From Actinobacteria bacterium OK074 (GTDB taxonomy: Bacteria; Actinomycetota; Actinomycetes; Streptomycetales; Streptomycetaceae), in assembly GCA_001298575.1 (NCBI GenBank), contig LJCV01000299.1:1-40945 (forward strand): a stretch of 40,945 nt of DNA, read 5' to 3'. The notes beneath the pieces were generated by a model. That model saw only the letters and a program-made list of their open reading frames with translations. It was not told where the DNA came from and searched no databases. This document shows positions 25,764 through 34,521 of the stretch, one piece after another. Both the position numbers and the translations under genes were made by a program. Every line of letters starts with the position of its first letter. Position 1 is the stretch's first letter.

Positions 25764-26405
25764 TCACGTGACGATGCCGGGGGTCGCCGTCAGTTGTGCG
25801 CGGGTGCCGTTGGCGTGGCGGACGACGAGGGTGAGGGGGGTGCCGGGGTGGGCGGCGGCCACCGCGCGGGCGAGGGCGGCGGCCGAGGTGACGCGGGTGC
25901 CGCCGAGGGACAGCAGGACGTCGCCGCGGACCAGTCCCGCGGTGTAGCCGGGGCCCGGCACGTGCACGCCGACCAGGAGGGCGCCCGTGGGCTCGGCGTC
26001 CACGGCCTCGACCCCGAGGGCGGCCCGGCCGGAGGCCGAACTCCCGTCCACGGGACCCGACTTGGCGCCGGTGGGCGACGGCTCCGACGACGTACGGCCG
26101 GGCGCCCCCGAGACGGACGGCGCGGCCTTCCCCGGTACGGCCTTCCCCGGCGCGCCCCCGCCCGCGCCCGCCTGCCGTTGCAGTTCCGCGAGCCTGCTCA
26201 TACCGATCACGGTGGCGCCGACCGTGCCGAGGCCGACTCCGGACAGGACCAGGACCAGGCCGACGAGGAGGGCGGAGAGCAGGGTCAGGAGCCGTCGGCC
26301 CCGGCGCGGGGGCGCGGCGTGCGGGCGGCGGGCGGCGCCGGGCGGCCGATCGCCGTCCGGTGCCCCGCCCGGCATCGGCTTGGGACGCAACGCGGTCTGT
26401 TCCAT
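25764..26405 (-). CDS. membrane-anchored PDZ domain protein
   Basis: A 213-residue protein. Residues 1-38 are basic and Pro-rich, about 39-62 form one membrane helix, about 75-125 a Pro/Gly/Ser linker, and about 126-213 a PDZ domain of the kind found in HtrA and site-2 proteases (GALLVGVHVPGPGYTAGLVRGDVLLSLGG). There is no protease domain. The orientation suggests an extracytoplasmic PDZ domain that may hold a partner peptide or protease. The ATG at 26405 with GGAGG upstream is preferred over an ATG at 26432. It is on its own, about 200 bp upstream of the Xaa-Pro peptidase. Confidence 0.85.
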   Translation of the reverse strand: MEQTALRPKPMPGGAPDGDRPPGAARRPHAAPPRRGRRLLTLLSALLVGLVLVLSGVGLGTVGATVIGMSRLAELQRQAGAGGGAPGKAVPGKAAPSVSGAPGRTSSEPSPTGAKSGPVDGSSASGRAALGVEAVDAEPTGALLVGVHVPGPGYTAGLVRGDVLLSLGGTRVTSAAALARAVAAAHPGTPLTLVVRHANGTRAQLTATPGIVT

Positions 26406-26593
26406 GGGCTCGCCTCCGGATCGCTCCGGCAAGGGCTACCCGGCCCCCCGACGCACCACGTTCCCCGAACGAGTGAGACTGACGCGCCGGTTCGACGACC
26501 GTGCCGGGCCGCCGGGCGGTACGCGGGCGCCTCGTGGACATCGCGCGGCACTTCACCGACGTCTCACGGCACTTCGCGGCGGCCCGCGTCCGC

Positions 26594-27472
26594 TCACCCC
26601 TGCCCGGGCTCCCCCAGCAGTTCCCCCGCCAACGCCGCCGCGGCTCCCCGCAGCGCCCCGGCGTGCACCAGTTCGACCCGGTGCACGACGCGCGGTGCCA
26701 CCAGCGGTACCGCGACCACGTCGGCCGCCCCGCCGGCCACCGGGCTCGGCAGCAGGGTCAGGCCGTGGCCCGCGGCGGTCAGGGTGACGAGGGTGCGCAG
26801 GTCCGTGCCGTCGTAGCGGAGGGCGGGGCGGAAGCCGCCGGGGTTGCCGGTCGCGGCGCGCAGGCCGGTCAGCGGCAGGGCGGCGCCGGGGGCGTCCAGC
26901 CAGCGGGCGTCGACGAGGTCGCCGAGGCGCAGTCCGGTGCGTCCGGCGAGCGGGTGGTCGCGGGGCAGGAGCACGCACACCGGGTCCTCCGTCACGCCCC
27001 GCGTGGTGAGCGGGGCCACGTCGGGCAGCCGGAGGGGGTCGTTCGGCGCGGCGAGGCCGTCGACCAGGCCCAGGTCCGCGGCGCCCGTGGCGACGGCCGC
27101 CGGGACCTCGTCGCGGGCCGTCACCCGCAGGGTCACGCCCGCGGCGGGCAGGGCGGCCACGACGTGCGGGCCGAGCGCGGTGGGGGCCGCCGCGAGCGCG
27201 AGGCCGTGCTCGGGGGCGGCGGCCATCCGGGCGACCTCGGCGCGGGCGGCGTCCAGGCGCAGCAGCAGCGGGCCCGCGTGTTCGAGGAGCCGTTCGCCCG
27301 CGGCGGTCGGCGCGACGGGGCGCCGGGTCAGCAGGGAGGTGCCGAGGTCCTGTTCCAGGGCGGCGATGTGCTGGGAGACCGCCGACTGGGTGTAGCCCAG
27401 CTCGCGCGCGGCCTCCGAGAAGGACGCGAGGCGGGCGACGGTGACGTACGTGCGCAGGAGGTGCGGGTCCAT
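26594..27472 (-). CDS. LysR family transcriptional regulator
   Basis: A 292-residue LysR-type regulator with the helix-turn-helix at residues about 2-60 (LASFSEAARELGYTQSAVSQHIAALEQDLGTSLL) and an effector-binding domain beyond 90. The ATG at 27472 is at the family consensus (MDPHLLRTYV). It is divergent from the amidotransferase-like gene at 27581, with 108 bp between, so that gene is its most likely target. The effector is unknown. Confidence 0.93.
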   Translation of the reverse strand: MDPHLLRTYVTVARLASFSEAARELGYTQSAVSQHIAALEQDLGTSLLTRRPVAPTAAGERLLEHAGPLLLRLDAARAEVARMAAAPEHGLALAAAPTALGPHVVAALPAAGVTLRVTARDEVPAAVATGAADLGLVDGLAAPNDPLRLPDVAPLTTRGVTEDPVCVLLPRDHPLAGRTGLRLGDLVDARWLDAPGAALPLTGLRAATGNPGGFRPALRYDGTDLRTLVTLTAAGHGLTLLPSPVAGGAADVVAVPLVAPRVVHRVELVHAGALRGAAAALAGELLGEPGQG

Positions 27473-27580
27473 GGCGGTCAGGGTGCCGCACGGCCGGGCC
27501 GTTCCACCACACCGACATCAGCATCGCTTATCGAGCGTGCAGGAATCATCGTTGGACGTGAACCGGCGGGCGCCACGAGC
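27473..27580. promoter_or_regulatory. divergent LysR / amidotransferase region
   Basis: 108 bp. An AT-rich segment, ATCAGCATCGCTTATCGAGC (27515-27534), includes CGCTTATCGA and may be the LysR site or a promoter. The rest shows no recognisable element. Confidence 0.4.
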
Positions 27581-28348
27581 ATGGTGGCCATGACCTCCGC
27601 TGCCGCACGGCCCGCCCGGATCGCCCTCGTCGGCGACCGCTCCCCCAACGTCGTCTCCCACACCCGTATCCCGCTCCTGCTCGACGCGCTCGCCGAGCGC
27701 GACCGGCTCGTCCTGGACCCGTACTGGATCCCCTCCGAGGACCTCGGGGCGGGCACGGGCGACGCCTCGGTGCACGGGTTCGACGCGGTGTGGGTGGTGC
27801 CCGGGAGCCCGTACCGCAGCGAGGCGGGTGTGCTCGCCGCGATCCGCACCGCCCGCGAGGAGGGCATCCCCTTCCTCGGCACCTGCGGCGGGTTCCAGCA
27901 CGCCGTGCTCGAATACGCACGCAACGTCTGCGGTCTCACCCACGTCGCCCACGCCGAGACCGACCCCGACGCCGAGGACCTCCTCATCGAGCCGCTCTCC
28001 TGCTCCCTGATCGGCCACGAGGGCGTGGTCACCACGGAGCCGGACTCGCTCGCCCGCGCCGTGCTCGGCGCCGAGCGGACCGTGGAGCGCTACCACTGCT
28101 CGTACGGCCCGTCCCGGCACCTGGACACGCTGCGGGCGCACGGGCTGCGCTTCAGCGGGTACGACGAGGACGGCCACGTACGGATGGCCGAACTGCCCGG
28201 TCATCCGTTCTTCCTGGCCTCCCTCTTCCAGCCGGAGCTGGCGGGCGACACCGCGCGACCGCACCCGATCGTGCGGGCACTGGCCCGGGCCGCGGCGGAA
28301 CACGCCGGCGCGCGCACCGCCGGGCCCCGGGCCACCACCGTCGGGTGA
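27581..28348 (+). CDS. CTP-synthase C-terminal-like (seleno)protein, glutamine amidotransferase fold
   Basis: A 255-residue class I glutamine amidotransferase-like protein that I recognise as the stand-alone CTP synthase C-terminal-related family, some members of which carry selenocysteine. Here the nucleophile position is cysteine, Cys102 in FLGTCGGFQHA. The C-terminal HPFFLASLFQPEL corresponds to the His/Glu part of the triad. No synthase domain is present, and the ammonia acceptor or other role is unknown to me. ATGs at 27581 and 27590 compete for the start. It is probably under control of the divergent LysR protein and ends 18 bp before the convergent oxidase. Confidence 0.83.
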   Translation: MVAMTSAAARPARIALVGDRSPNVVSHTRIPLLLDALAERDRLVLDPYWIPSEDLGAGTGDASVHGFDAVWVVPGSPYRSEAGVLAAIRTAREEGIPFLGTCGGFQHAVLEYARNVCGLTHVAHAETDPDAEDLLIEPLSCSLIGHEGVVTTEPDSLARAVLGAERTVERYHCSYGPSRHLDTLRAHGLRFSGYDEDGHVRMAELPGHPFFLASLFQPELAGDTARPHPIVRALARAAAEHAGARTAGPRATTVG

Positions 28349-28366
28349 CCGCCCTCGGCCGCCCCC

Positions 28367-30250
28367 TCAGCCGCCGTGCGGGTGCCCGCCGTGACCGGCC
28401 CCGTGGTCGAAGGGCATGACCTCCTGGGGCATCACGACGAACGGCCGCATCATCCCCATGTCCTCGTGCTCCAGCAGGTGGCAGTGGTACATGAACCTGC
28501 CGTACGCCCCGTCGAACCGGCCCATCACGCGCAGGGCCTGACCGCCGGGGACGCGGAACACGTCCTTGTAGCCCTGTTCGTTGGGCGGAATCGGGATCTG
28601 GGTGTTCGGGTCGAAGGCGAGCGGCCTGGCGGTGCCGGCGGCGGCCGGGACGAACCCCGTCACGTCGTACGGGTCGCGGCCGAGCACCTGGAAGTCGGCC
28701 AGGTGGATGTGCATGGGGTGCACGATCGGCGCGAGGTTGAGGAACGTCCACTGCTCGTACGTGCCCTCGCCGATGGTGAAGCCGAGGCCGTCGTTGAAGG
28801 TGCGGGCCGTGCGCGTGTACGTCTTGGTCACGCCGTCCGCGCCGGTCAGCTGGATGACGCCGTCGGCCGGGAACTGGATGCCGCTCGGGTCCTCGACCTC
28901 CGTCATCTCCCAGATCTCCGGGTGGCCGCCGCCGCCCGTGGTGGCGGGCGGGGTCAGCACGATCAGCCGGTGGCCGTGCGGGGTGTCGTGCGTGAGACGG
29001 CGGAAGGAGCCGGAGAGCACCTCGGGCAGTTCGAAGGTGTCCGCCGCGTCCGCCCCGTCCACCTCGCCGCACGCGCCGACGCGGAATTCGAGCACCGCCG
29101 GGTAGGGCACGTCGTTGGCCGGGTCGGGTACGCCGGGGGCCTGGCCGCGCCCCTTGTTGACCAGGCGCAGCGTGCGTCCGGCCAGGCCGCGGAAGTCGGC
29201 GAGCAGGTCGAAGCGTTCGGCCGGGGCGGCGGTGAGCGTGGGCTGGGCGGCGTCGAAGTCGAGCGGCACCGGGCGCGGCAGCAGTCCGCCGTCGCTGCCG
29301 ATCTGGTGCAGCACGCCCGGCACCGGCCGGTTGTCCTCGTCGACCAGGACGAGGTCGTAGATGCGCGCGTTGGACGCGTTCACCAGCCGGAAGCGGTACC
29401 AGGCGTCGTCCACGTCGGCGTAGGGCCAGATGCGGCCGTTGACCGTGGTGTACGGGCCGGTGAAGGGGATGGTGACCGGTTCGCCGGTCTCCGGGTTCTG
29501 GGCCTGGACGACGACGGTCTTGTGCAGCAGGCGGCCGTTGAGCCGGCCGTCCTCGTCGGTGTCGAGGTTCCGGTCGGCGAGCAGGAGCGGGATCTCGCGT
29601 TTGCCGCACGGCAGGTGGAGGGCGTCCTCCTCGTCGTCGCGCAGCAGGTAGGTGCCGTACAGGCCCGCGTACACGTTCCACCGCGTGATGTTCATGGCGT
29701 GGTCGTGGTACCACCACTGGACCGCCTGGTGGTCGTTCGGGTACTCGGAGAGCTGGGCGTCGCCGGTGGCCACGGCGTTGTCGGCCCAGCCGTCGTTGCC
29801 GCCGCCGGTCTGGGCGCCGTGCAGGTGCGTCACCGACCAGGCGGGCAGGACGGCGACCTCGGGGTCGGGGTCGACGCCCTCGCGGCCGGGCCGGGTGGTC
29901 GGCGAGGGCACGGTGCGCGGGACGGCGACGGCGGTGACCGGGTACTCGCTGCCCTTGGGGACGCGGTTGGTCCAGGCGATGCGGACGCGTTCGCCGCGGC
30001 GCACCTCGATGGTCGGGCCCGGCACATGGCCGTCGTATCCCCACATGAGGGTCGGCGGCAGGCTCGGGTGCAGGCGCACCCAGGCCGGGCGCAGGGCGAT
30101 CTCGGTCTCCTGCCGGACGTCGTACCCCGTGTACGGGCGCAGCACCGGCGGTACGGTCAACTCGGCCACGTACGGCTCAAGTTCGCCCGGCGCGGCGGCG
30201 GCCCGGTCCAGTTCGGTCTCTCCGGTCGGCCTCTCGATGGTCTCGATCAT
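28367..30250 (-). CDS. multicopper oxidase, phenoxazinone synthase-like
   Basis: A 627-residue three-cupredoxin oxidase close in length and layout to phenoxazinone synthase/CotA types, which oxidise o-aminophenols and other phenols with O2. The copper motifs are complete: HLH (142-144), HDH (182-184), HPMHIHLADFQ and YHCHLLEHEDMGMM, with the T1 Cys within YHCH. A short His-rich tail (about GHGGHPHGG) follows. No signal peptide is seen. ATG at 30250 is used; the frame runs further up to 30349 and the ribosome site is poor. Nine-bp repeats (TTCGTTCTG-type, 30289-30319) lie in its leader. It is 76 bp downstream of geoA on the same strand, so it may be co-transcribed with it. Confidence 0.9.
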   Translation of the reverse strand: MIETIERPTGETELDRAAAAPGELEPYVAELTVPPVLRPYTGYDVRQETEIALRPAWVRLHPSLPPTLMWGYDGHVPGPTIEVRRGERVRIAWTNRVPKGSEYPVTAVAVPRTVPSPTTRPGREGVDPDPEVAVLPAWSVTHLHGAQTGGGNDGWADNAVATGDAQLSEYPNDHQAVQWWYHDHAMNITRWNVYAGLYGTYLLRDDEEDALHLPCGKREIPLLLADRNLDTDEDGRLNGRLLHKTVVVQAQNPETGEPVTIPFTGPYTTVNGRIWPYADVDDAWYRFRLVNASNARIYDLVLVDEDNRPVPGVLHQIGSDGGLLPRPVPLDFDAAQPTLTAAPAERFDLLADFRGLAGRTLRLVNKGRGQAPGVPDPANDVPYPAVLEFRVGACGEVDGADAADTFELPEVLSGSFRRLTHDTPHGHRLIVLTPPATTGGGGHPEIWEMTEVEDPSGIQFPADGVIQLTGADGVTKTYTRTARTFNDGLGFTIGEGTYEQWTFLNLAPIVHPMHIHLADFQVLGRDPYDVTGFVPAAAGTARPLAFDPNTQIPIPPNEQGYKDVFRVPGGQALRVMGRFDGAYGRFMYHCHLLEHEDMGMMRPFVVMPQEVMPFDHGAGHGGHPHGG

Positions 30251-30326
30251 GTCGGTCAAGGTCGAACACCCCCGTGTTCTGTGTTTCTTCGTTCGTTCTG
30301 TTCGCTCTGTTCGTTCTCCTACCTCG
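30251..30326 (-). repeat. 9-bp repeats between geoA and the oxidase gene
   Basis: TTCGTTCTG, TTCGCTCTG and TTCGTTCTC run in tandem at about 30292-30318. On the minus strand the unit reads CAGAACGAA, forming a GA-rich leader of the oxidase. No terminator hairpin is evident, so read-through from geoA is possible. Confidence 0.6.
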
Positions 30327-32513
30327 TCAGACGCAGAAGGCCGCCCCAAAGTTCCCGGAATGACCCATTCCAGCCGGTTTCAGGTCCGGTACGAAGCCGT
30401 GGGCGCGCCGGGCGAGGTCGGCGGCGCCGTAACGGTGGCATTCCGCGTGCCAGTTGAGGATGCCCGCCATGTAGTTCTGGAGGTCCAGGACATAGCCGTC
30501 CATGATCGCGCGGGCCTCCGAGGAGAGCTTGAAGTCGTCGTAGAGGACCGGCAGTTCGTGCGCGACGACGTGTTCGAACTGCTCCACGCGCTGGTTCATC
30601 AGGTCGGCCACGATGGCGAGCGCGGTCGGGTAGTCGCAGCCGAAGAAGTTCTGCACGACGAGGATCGCGTTGTGGATCTCGCCCTCGTACTGGATCTCCT
30701 TCTGGTACGAGTACACGTCGTTGACCAGCATCGCGAAGTCGACGGCCGCGTTCTCCATCGCGCGCACCGGGCCGCTGCGGTAGACCTCCGGCGGGACCGC
30801 GGGGCCGTGGCCCATGCGGCAGAGGTCCTTGGTGAGGGGGGCGCCGAAGGTGTCGCGGCGCATCTCCAGGTAGTCGACGGGGTCCGGGACGCGGTGCTGG
30901 AACTGGTTGGACAGCTCCCACACCCAGCTCTCCAGCATCCCGTTCACGGCCTGGCGCAGGGTGCCCTTCTGGTCCGGGGTCATCTCCGCCGTCGTGGTGG
31001 TCCACAGGTCGATCAGGCCCAGTTCCATGCCGTTGACCGGGACGGGGGGCGTGCCGCCCTCGTCCGGCATGCAGGACGCCAGCCGTTCGGTGCAGAGCTT
31101 GGCGCCCGCGAGGTCGCCGCGGGTGCCGAAGACCAGGGGGTAGTAGTCGTCGCCGTAGGTGCCCCAGGCGAGCCAGCGCGCGCTGAGGTCGAGGGCCTCG
31201 GGGGTGGCGTCCGGGTCCATGCCGGCCGAGCAGAGCGGGAGGTCGTAGGCGACGAGTTTGTCCTCGTCCCACACGCCTTCCCGGAGCATGCCCATGCTGT
31301 GCATCCAGGGGGTGAGGCGGGCGCGGGCGCCGTCGAGGTGCGGGCTGACGGACAACTCGTAGGGCATCCGCAGTTCGGGGATGCGGGACGGGCCGACCTG
31401 CTGGAACGGCACGTGCGTGTACGCGCGCAGCCGGGCGGCCCCGGCGTCGGCGAGCAGTCCGCGGACGTCGGCGGCGCCGAGGCCGCGTCCGGTCAGGGCG
31501 AAGGGGCGGCCCGCGTCCAGGGCGCCCTCGTTCATGTAGCGGCTGGAGCGCATATGCCACTCGTGGCCGCCGGACTGCCAGTCCTGAAGTCCCTGTGTGT
31601 AGGCGGCGATCGACGCGACCTGGTCCGGGGTGAGGCCCTTCTCCAGGGCGAGCGCGGGGACTTCGGTGAGGGCGGTGTGCTCGAACTGGTGCAGCCGCGA
31701 GGTCAGGATGTCGTTGACGGCCTCGGCCGCCTCCTGGGTCGTACAGCCGAAGAACTTCTCCAGGACGAGCACGCCGTTGCTCAACTCGCCCTCCTCCTCG
31801 ACCTCCCGCTGGTAGGAGAACAGGTCGTTGCGCAGGTGGACGCCGTCGGAGAACGTCTCCATGAGTACCCGCAGCGGCCTCGACTCGGCCACGGGGATGG
31901 GCACTTCGGCCGTCGCGTACTCCACCAGCCCCGCCGACCAGGGGGCGCCGCCGACCTTGCGGCGCATCTCGATGTACTCGACGGGGTTGGCGACCCGCCC
32001 CTCGTTGATGTTGGACAGCTCCCACATGGACTCGTTGAGCAGGTGCTCGGTGGAGACCGCGAAGCGCCGCCGCCACTCCTGCGACATCGACGGCACCGTA
32101 CGCGCCCACAGGTCGGCCAGGCCCGCCTCGACCGGGTTCTGCGGCTCGGGCACCGGGGTCGAGAGGTCCAGGGGCATGAACAGCGGCAGGCGGTCCAGGT
32201 ACGCCTTGCCGCCCTCGCGGTCCTGGGTGCGCTTGAAGATCTCCAGGAAGTGGTCGTCGAAGAAGAAGACCCACACGTACCAGTCGGTGATCAGCGAGAG
32301 GGCGGGGCCGTCGCAGTCGGGGTGCGTGTACGCGCACAGCAGCCCGTAGTCGTGCGCGTCGAGGTCGGACTGCTCCCAGACGCCGGAGCCTTCGAGCATG
32401 CCCATGTCCCGTGCCCACTGGGTGGAGTGGGCACGGGCCTCGTCGAGGTGCGGGTTCAGCCTCGCGCGGTACGGCATGTAGAAGTGCGGGAGTCGGAAGG
32501 GCTGCTGTGTCAT
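30327..32513 (-). CDS. geoA: germacradienol/geosmin synthase
   Basis: A 728-residue bifunctional terpene synthase that cyclises farnesyl diphosphate to germacradienol and then converts it to geosmin. The N-terminal half has DDHFLE (86-91) and NDLFSYQRE (near 229); the C-terminal half has DDYYP (near 455) and NDVYSYQKE (near 600), the modified DDxxD and NSE motifs of each domain. The start is the ATG at 32513, giving MTQQPFRLPHFYMPYRARLN as in Streptomyces homologues. It is a core Streptomyces function, with no cyclic-nucleotide-binding or methyltransferase gene alongside. The multicopper oxidase follows. Confidence 0.97.
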   Translation of the reverse strand: MTQQPFRLPHFYMPYRARLNPHLDEARAHSTQWARDMGMLEGSGVWEQSDLDAHDYGLLCAYTHPDCDGPALSLITDWYVWVFFFDDHFLEIFKRTQDREGGKAYLDRLPLFMPLDLSTPVPEPQNPVEAGLADLWARTVPSMSQEWRRRFAVSTEHLLNESMWELSNINEGRVANPVEYIEMRRKVGGAPWSAGLVEYATAEVPIPVAESRPLRVLMETFSDGVHLRNDLFSYQREVEEEGELSNGVLVLEKFFGCTTQEAAEAVNDILTSRLHQFEHTALTEVPALALEKGLTPDQVASIAAYTQGLQDWQSGGHEWHMRSSRYMNEGALDAGRPFALTGRGLGAADVRGLLADAGAARLRAYTHVPFQQVGPSRIPELRMPYELSVSPHLDGARARLTPWMHSMGMLREGVWDEDKLVAYDLPLCSAGMDPDATPEALDLSARWLAWGTYGDDYYPLVFGTRGDLAGAKLCTERLASCMPDEGGTPPVPVNGMELGLIDLWTTTTAEMTPDQKGTLRQAVNGMLESWVWELSNQFQHRVPDPVDYLEMRRDTFGAPLTKDLCRMGHGPAVPPEVYRSGPVRAMENAAVDFAMLVNDVYSYQKEIQYEGEIHNAILVVQNFFGCDYPTALAIVADLMNQRVEQFEHVVAHELPVLYDDFKLSSEARAIMDGYVLDLQNYMAGILNWHAECHRYGAADLARRAHGFVPDLKPAGMGHSGNFGAAFCV

Positions 32514-32744
32514 GGCCGGGTACTGCCCGGGTCCCGGGGGCGGCATCCGCCGGGCCGCACATGATCACACCATCGCGTGAATCCTGCCGGGACGGGAACT
32601 CCCGTACGGGAAAGCGGGTTACGGTCGCGGCCGTCGGCTCCGACTGGGTCCACGCGCGCGTGCGGATCGGCTCCGACTGGCTCCACGCGCGCGTGTACGT
32701 CCGACGGGCTCCACGCGCGCGCGGGTTACGCCGCACCGCGTGTG
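32514..32744. promoter_or_regulatory. geoA upstream region with CCACGCGCGCG repeats
   Basis: The 231-bp gap upstream of geoA also follows the end of the ARMT1 gene. It carries about 2.5 copies of a 33-bp unit (GGCTCCGACTGG, then TCCACGCGCGCGTG) at about 32636-32720, with palindromes CACGCGCGCGTG at 32651-32662 and 32684-32695. The array could bind a regulator of geoA; no -35/-10 pair is clear. Confidence 0.5.
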
Positions 32745-33944
32745 TTACGCCCGTACCTGGATCAGCGCCCGCGTGCCCCCGGTCCGCCACCCGTCGCCCT
32801 CGCTCGCGTCGAGTGCCGTGACCGTCGTCGCGTCCAGGCCCGTGACCACGTCCGACTTGAGGGTGCGCAGGGCGGCGACCGGGCCGGGGAAGTACGCGGT
32901 CACCTCCCCGAAGGGGGTGGTCGGCGGCCACAGCCGGTCGCCCACCAGGCGGCGGTAGTTGAGGTCGCCCTTGAACACCGTCAGGTCGGCCGCCGCGAAC
33001 TCGGCGCGCAGGTCGTCCGGCATGTCCGCGTACGGCAGCGGTGCGCAGGAGAACGGGTGCGCCCGCACGTCGAGGCGCCCCTCGGCCAAGGCTGCCCACA
33101 GCCGGTGCCCGCACTCCCCCGCCGCACCCTTGGCGCCGGTGAGGCGGCCGACGGCGTCCAGGACGTCGGCGGTGGTGGCGTCGGAGACGTAGTACGGGTG
33201 GGGTTTGACGTGCAGCACGGCGCGCCGGGCGCGGTCGTGGTGCAGGAGGTGGTCGAGCAGGAGCAGGTCCGGGATCAGCTCGCGGCCCGCGTTGTCGGCG
33301 ACCAGGCAGAGCGTGTCCACCGGTTCGTCCGCGGGCAGCAGGGACCACAGCGACTCGCTGTCGTCCGCGACGAGTTGGGACACGGCGGCGGCGCTGTCCC
33401 CGGACTGGATACGGAAGCCCAGGTCCGCCCGGTTGCCCCAGAGCGAGCCGTGCAGCAGGGCGCGGGCCCGGTCGTCAGCGGGGTGGTCGGCGAGCGCGTC
33501 GAGCGCGGACAACTCCTCGTCCGCCTCCGGGGTGTTCAGCTCGGCGAGCTTGAACGGGCGGAAGGGGTCCACCCCTTGCCACGGGCCGGGCCCGAAGTGG
33601 CCGACGGCGTCCAGGAGTCGGCGGTAGAAGTAGCTCTCGGCCCACAGGAAGGGCGCCGCGAACCAGGACTGGCCGGTGTACTTGCCGAGGCCCCACTCCT
33701 CCCAGCGCTCCCGGTCGGCGGCCGTGACCTCGGTGAGCGGTTCGATGACGCCGTCGAGGGTGCGGGCGAGCAACTCCTCCAGGGCACGGCGCTGCCCGGG
33801 CCCGTACGGGGTCGCGTCGCGCACCTTGCGGATCAGCGCGGGGTGCCGTTCGGCGAAGACGGCGTGCGGGAAGGAGGCCGGGTCGTCGCTGACGATCACG
33901 GGGGCTTCGGGCAACCGGGGGTCGACTGGGGGCCGTTCAGGCAT
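32745..33944 (-). CDS. damage-control phosphatase, ARMT1/DUF89 family
   Basis: A 399-residue member of the DUF89 metal-dependent phosphatases, which remove phosphate from damaged or harmful sugar phosphates and related metabolites. Metal-site elements are VADNAGRELIPD (Asp217, Asn218, Glu222), HVKPHPYYVSD (Asp255) and the substrate loop FKGDLNYRRLVGD (Lys325, Asp327). It is cytoplasmic. The ATG at 33944 overlaps the preceding gene's 3' end by 8 bp, so the two are probably co-translated. The metabolite it repairs is not shown by the sequence. Confidence 0.9.
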   Translation of the reverse strand: MPERPPVDPRLPEAPVIVSDDPASFPHAVFAERHPALIRKVRDATPYGPGQRRALEELLARTLDGVIEPLTEVTAADRERWEEWGLGKYTGQSWFAAPFLWAESYFYRRLLDAVGHFGPGPWQGVDPFRPFKLAELNTPEADEELSALDALADHPADDRARALLHGSLWGNRADLGFRIQSGDSAAAVSQLVADDSESLWSLLPADEPVDTLCLVADNAGRELIPDLLLLDHLLHHDRARRAVLHVKPHPYYVSDATTADVLDAVGRLTGAKGAAGECGHRLWAALAEGRLDVRAHPFSCAPLPYADMPDDLRAEFAAADLTVFKGDLNYRRLVGDRLWPPTTPFGEVTAYFPGPVAALRTLKSDVVTGLDATTVTALDASEGDGWRTGGTRALIQVRA

Positions 33945-34521
33945 GTTCCTGTGCTCCCCCGCGGCCGGGCAGGATCCCCGTGGGGACGGCCGCCGACTGG
34001 ACCTTCTCCTCCAGCTGCCTGCCGTAACCGGCCTCGGTCCACACGAGTTTCTGGAACTGCTCCGGCGTCAGCAGCCCCTCCCACGGCTCGCCCCCGGCAC
34101 AGAACACGGACGTGCAGGCCGGGCAGTACCGGGCCGGACTCCACAGCCGGTCGGCCGCCGACCCGCCCGCGGCGACGACGGCCCGCTCGCGGGCCTCGTT
34201 GCGGACGACGACGACCGTGCCCGCGAGCATCACGACGGCGAGCAGCCAGCCACCGGCCGTGTACACCGCGCTGCCGTCCCGCATGCCCATGACGGCGAGG
34301 GCGACGCCCACCGCGACCAGGCACAGGCCCTCGACGCCGTGCAGCAGGCTGTCGCCGCGCGGGGTGACGGCGGGGGCCTTCGCCAGCCGGTCGGCCAGGT
34401 CGGTGCGGACGGAGTCCGGGTCGGCGCAGACCTCCGGCACGGACCGCACGGCGCCCGCGCCGCAGCCCGGGCAGGTCACCCCGTTCTCTCCAGCTGGCCC
34501 GTGGGCCTTCTCAGTCGCCAT
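33937..34521 (-). CDS. zinc-ribbon, two-helix membrane protein
   Basis: A 194-residue protein I do not recognise by name. It begins with a cytoplasmic CPGC (Cys17, Cys20; possibly Cys32 in VCADPD), then two membrane helices (about 60-79 and 86-107), then a second cysteine pair in YCPACTSVFC (Cys133, Cys136, Cys141), consistent with a zinc-binding site. The ATG at 34521 follows AGGCGG closely. Its end overlaps the ARMT1 start by 8 bp. The protein is probably a conserved Streptomyces hypothetical; the zinc ribbon is an inference from spacing. Confidence 0.8.
   Translation of the reverse strand: MATEKAHGPAGENGVTCPGCGAGAVRSVPEVCADPDSVRTDLADRLAKAPAVTPRGDSLLHGVEGLCLVAVGVALAVMGMRDGSAVYTAGGWLLAVVMLAGTVVVVRNEARERAVVAAGGSAADRLWSPARYCPACTSVFCAGGEPWEGLLTPEQFQKLVWTEAGYGRQLEEKVQSAAVPTGILPGRGGAQEHA

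Noticed and set aside
30327..32513. 2-methylisoborneol synthase
   Set aside because: The two-domain length and DDHFLE motif are those of geosmin synthase; no SAM methyltransferase is adjacent.
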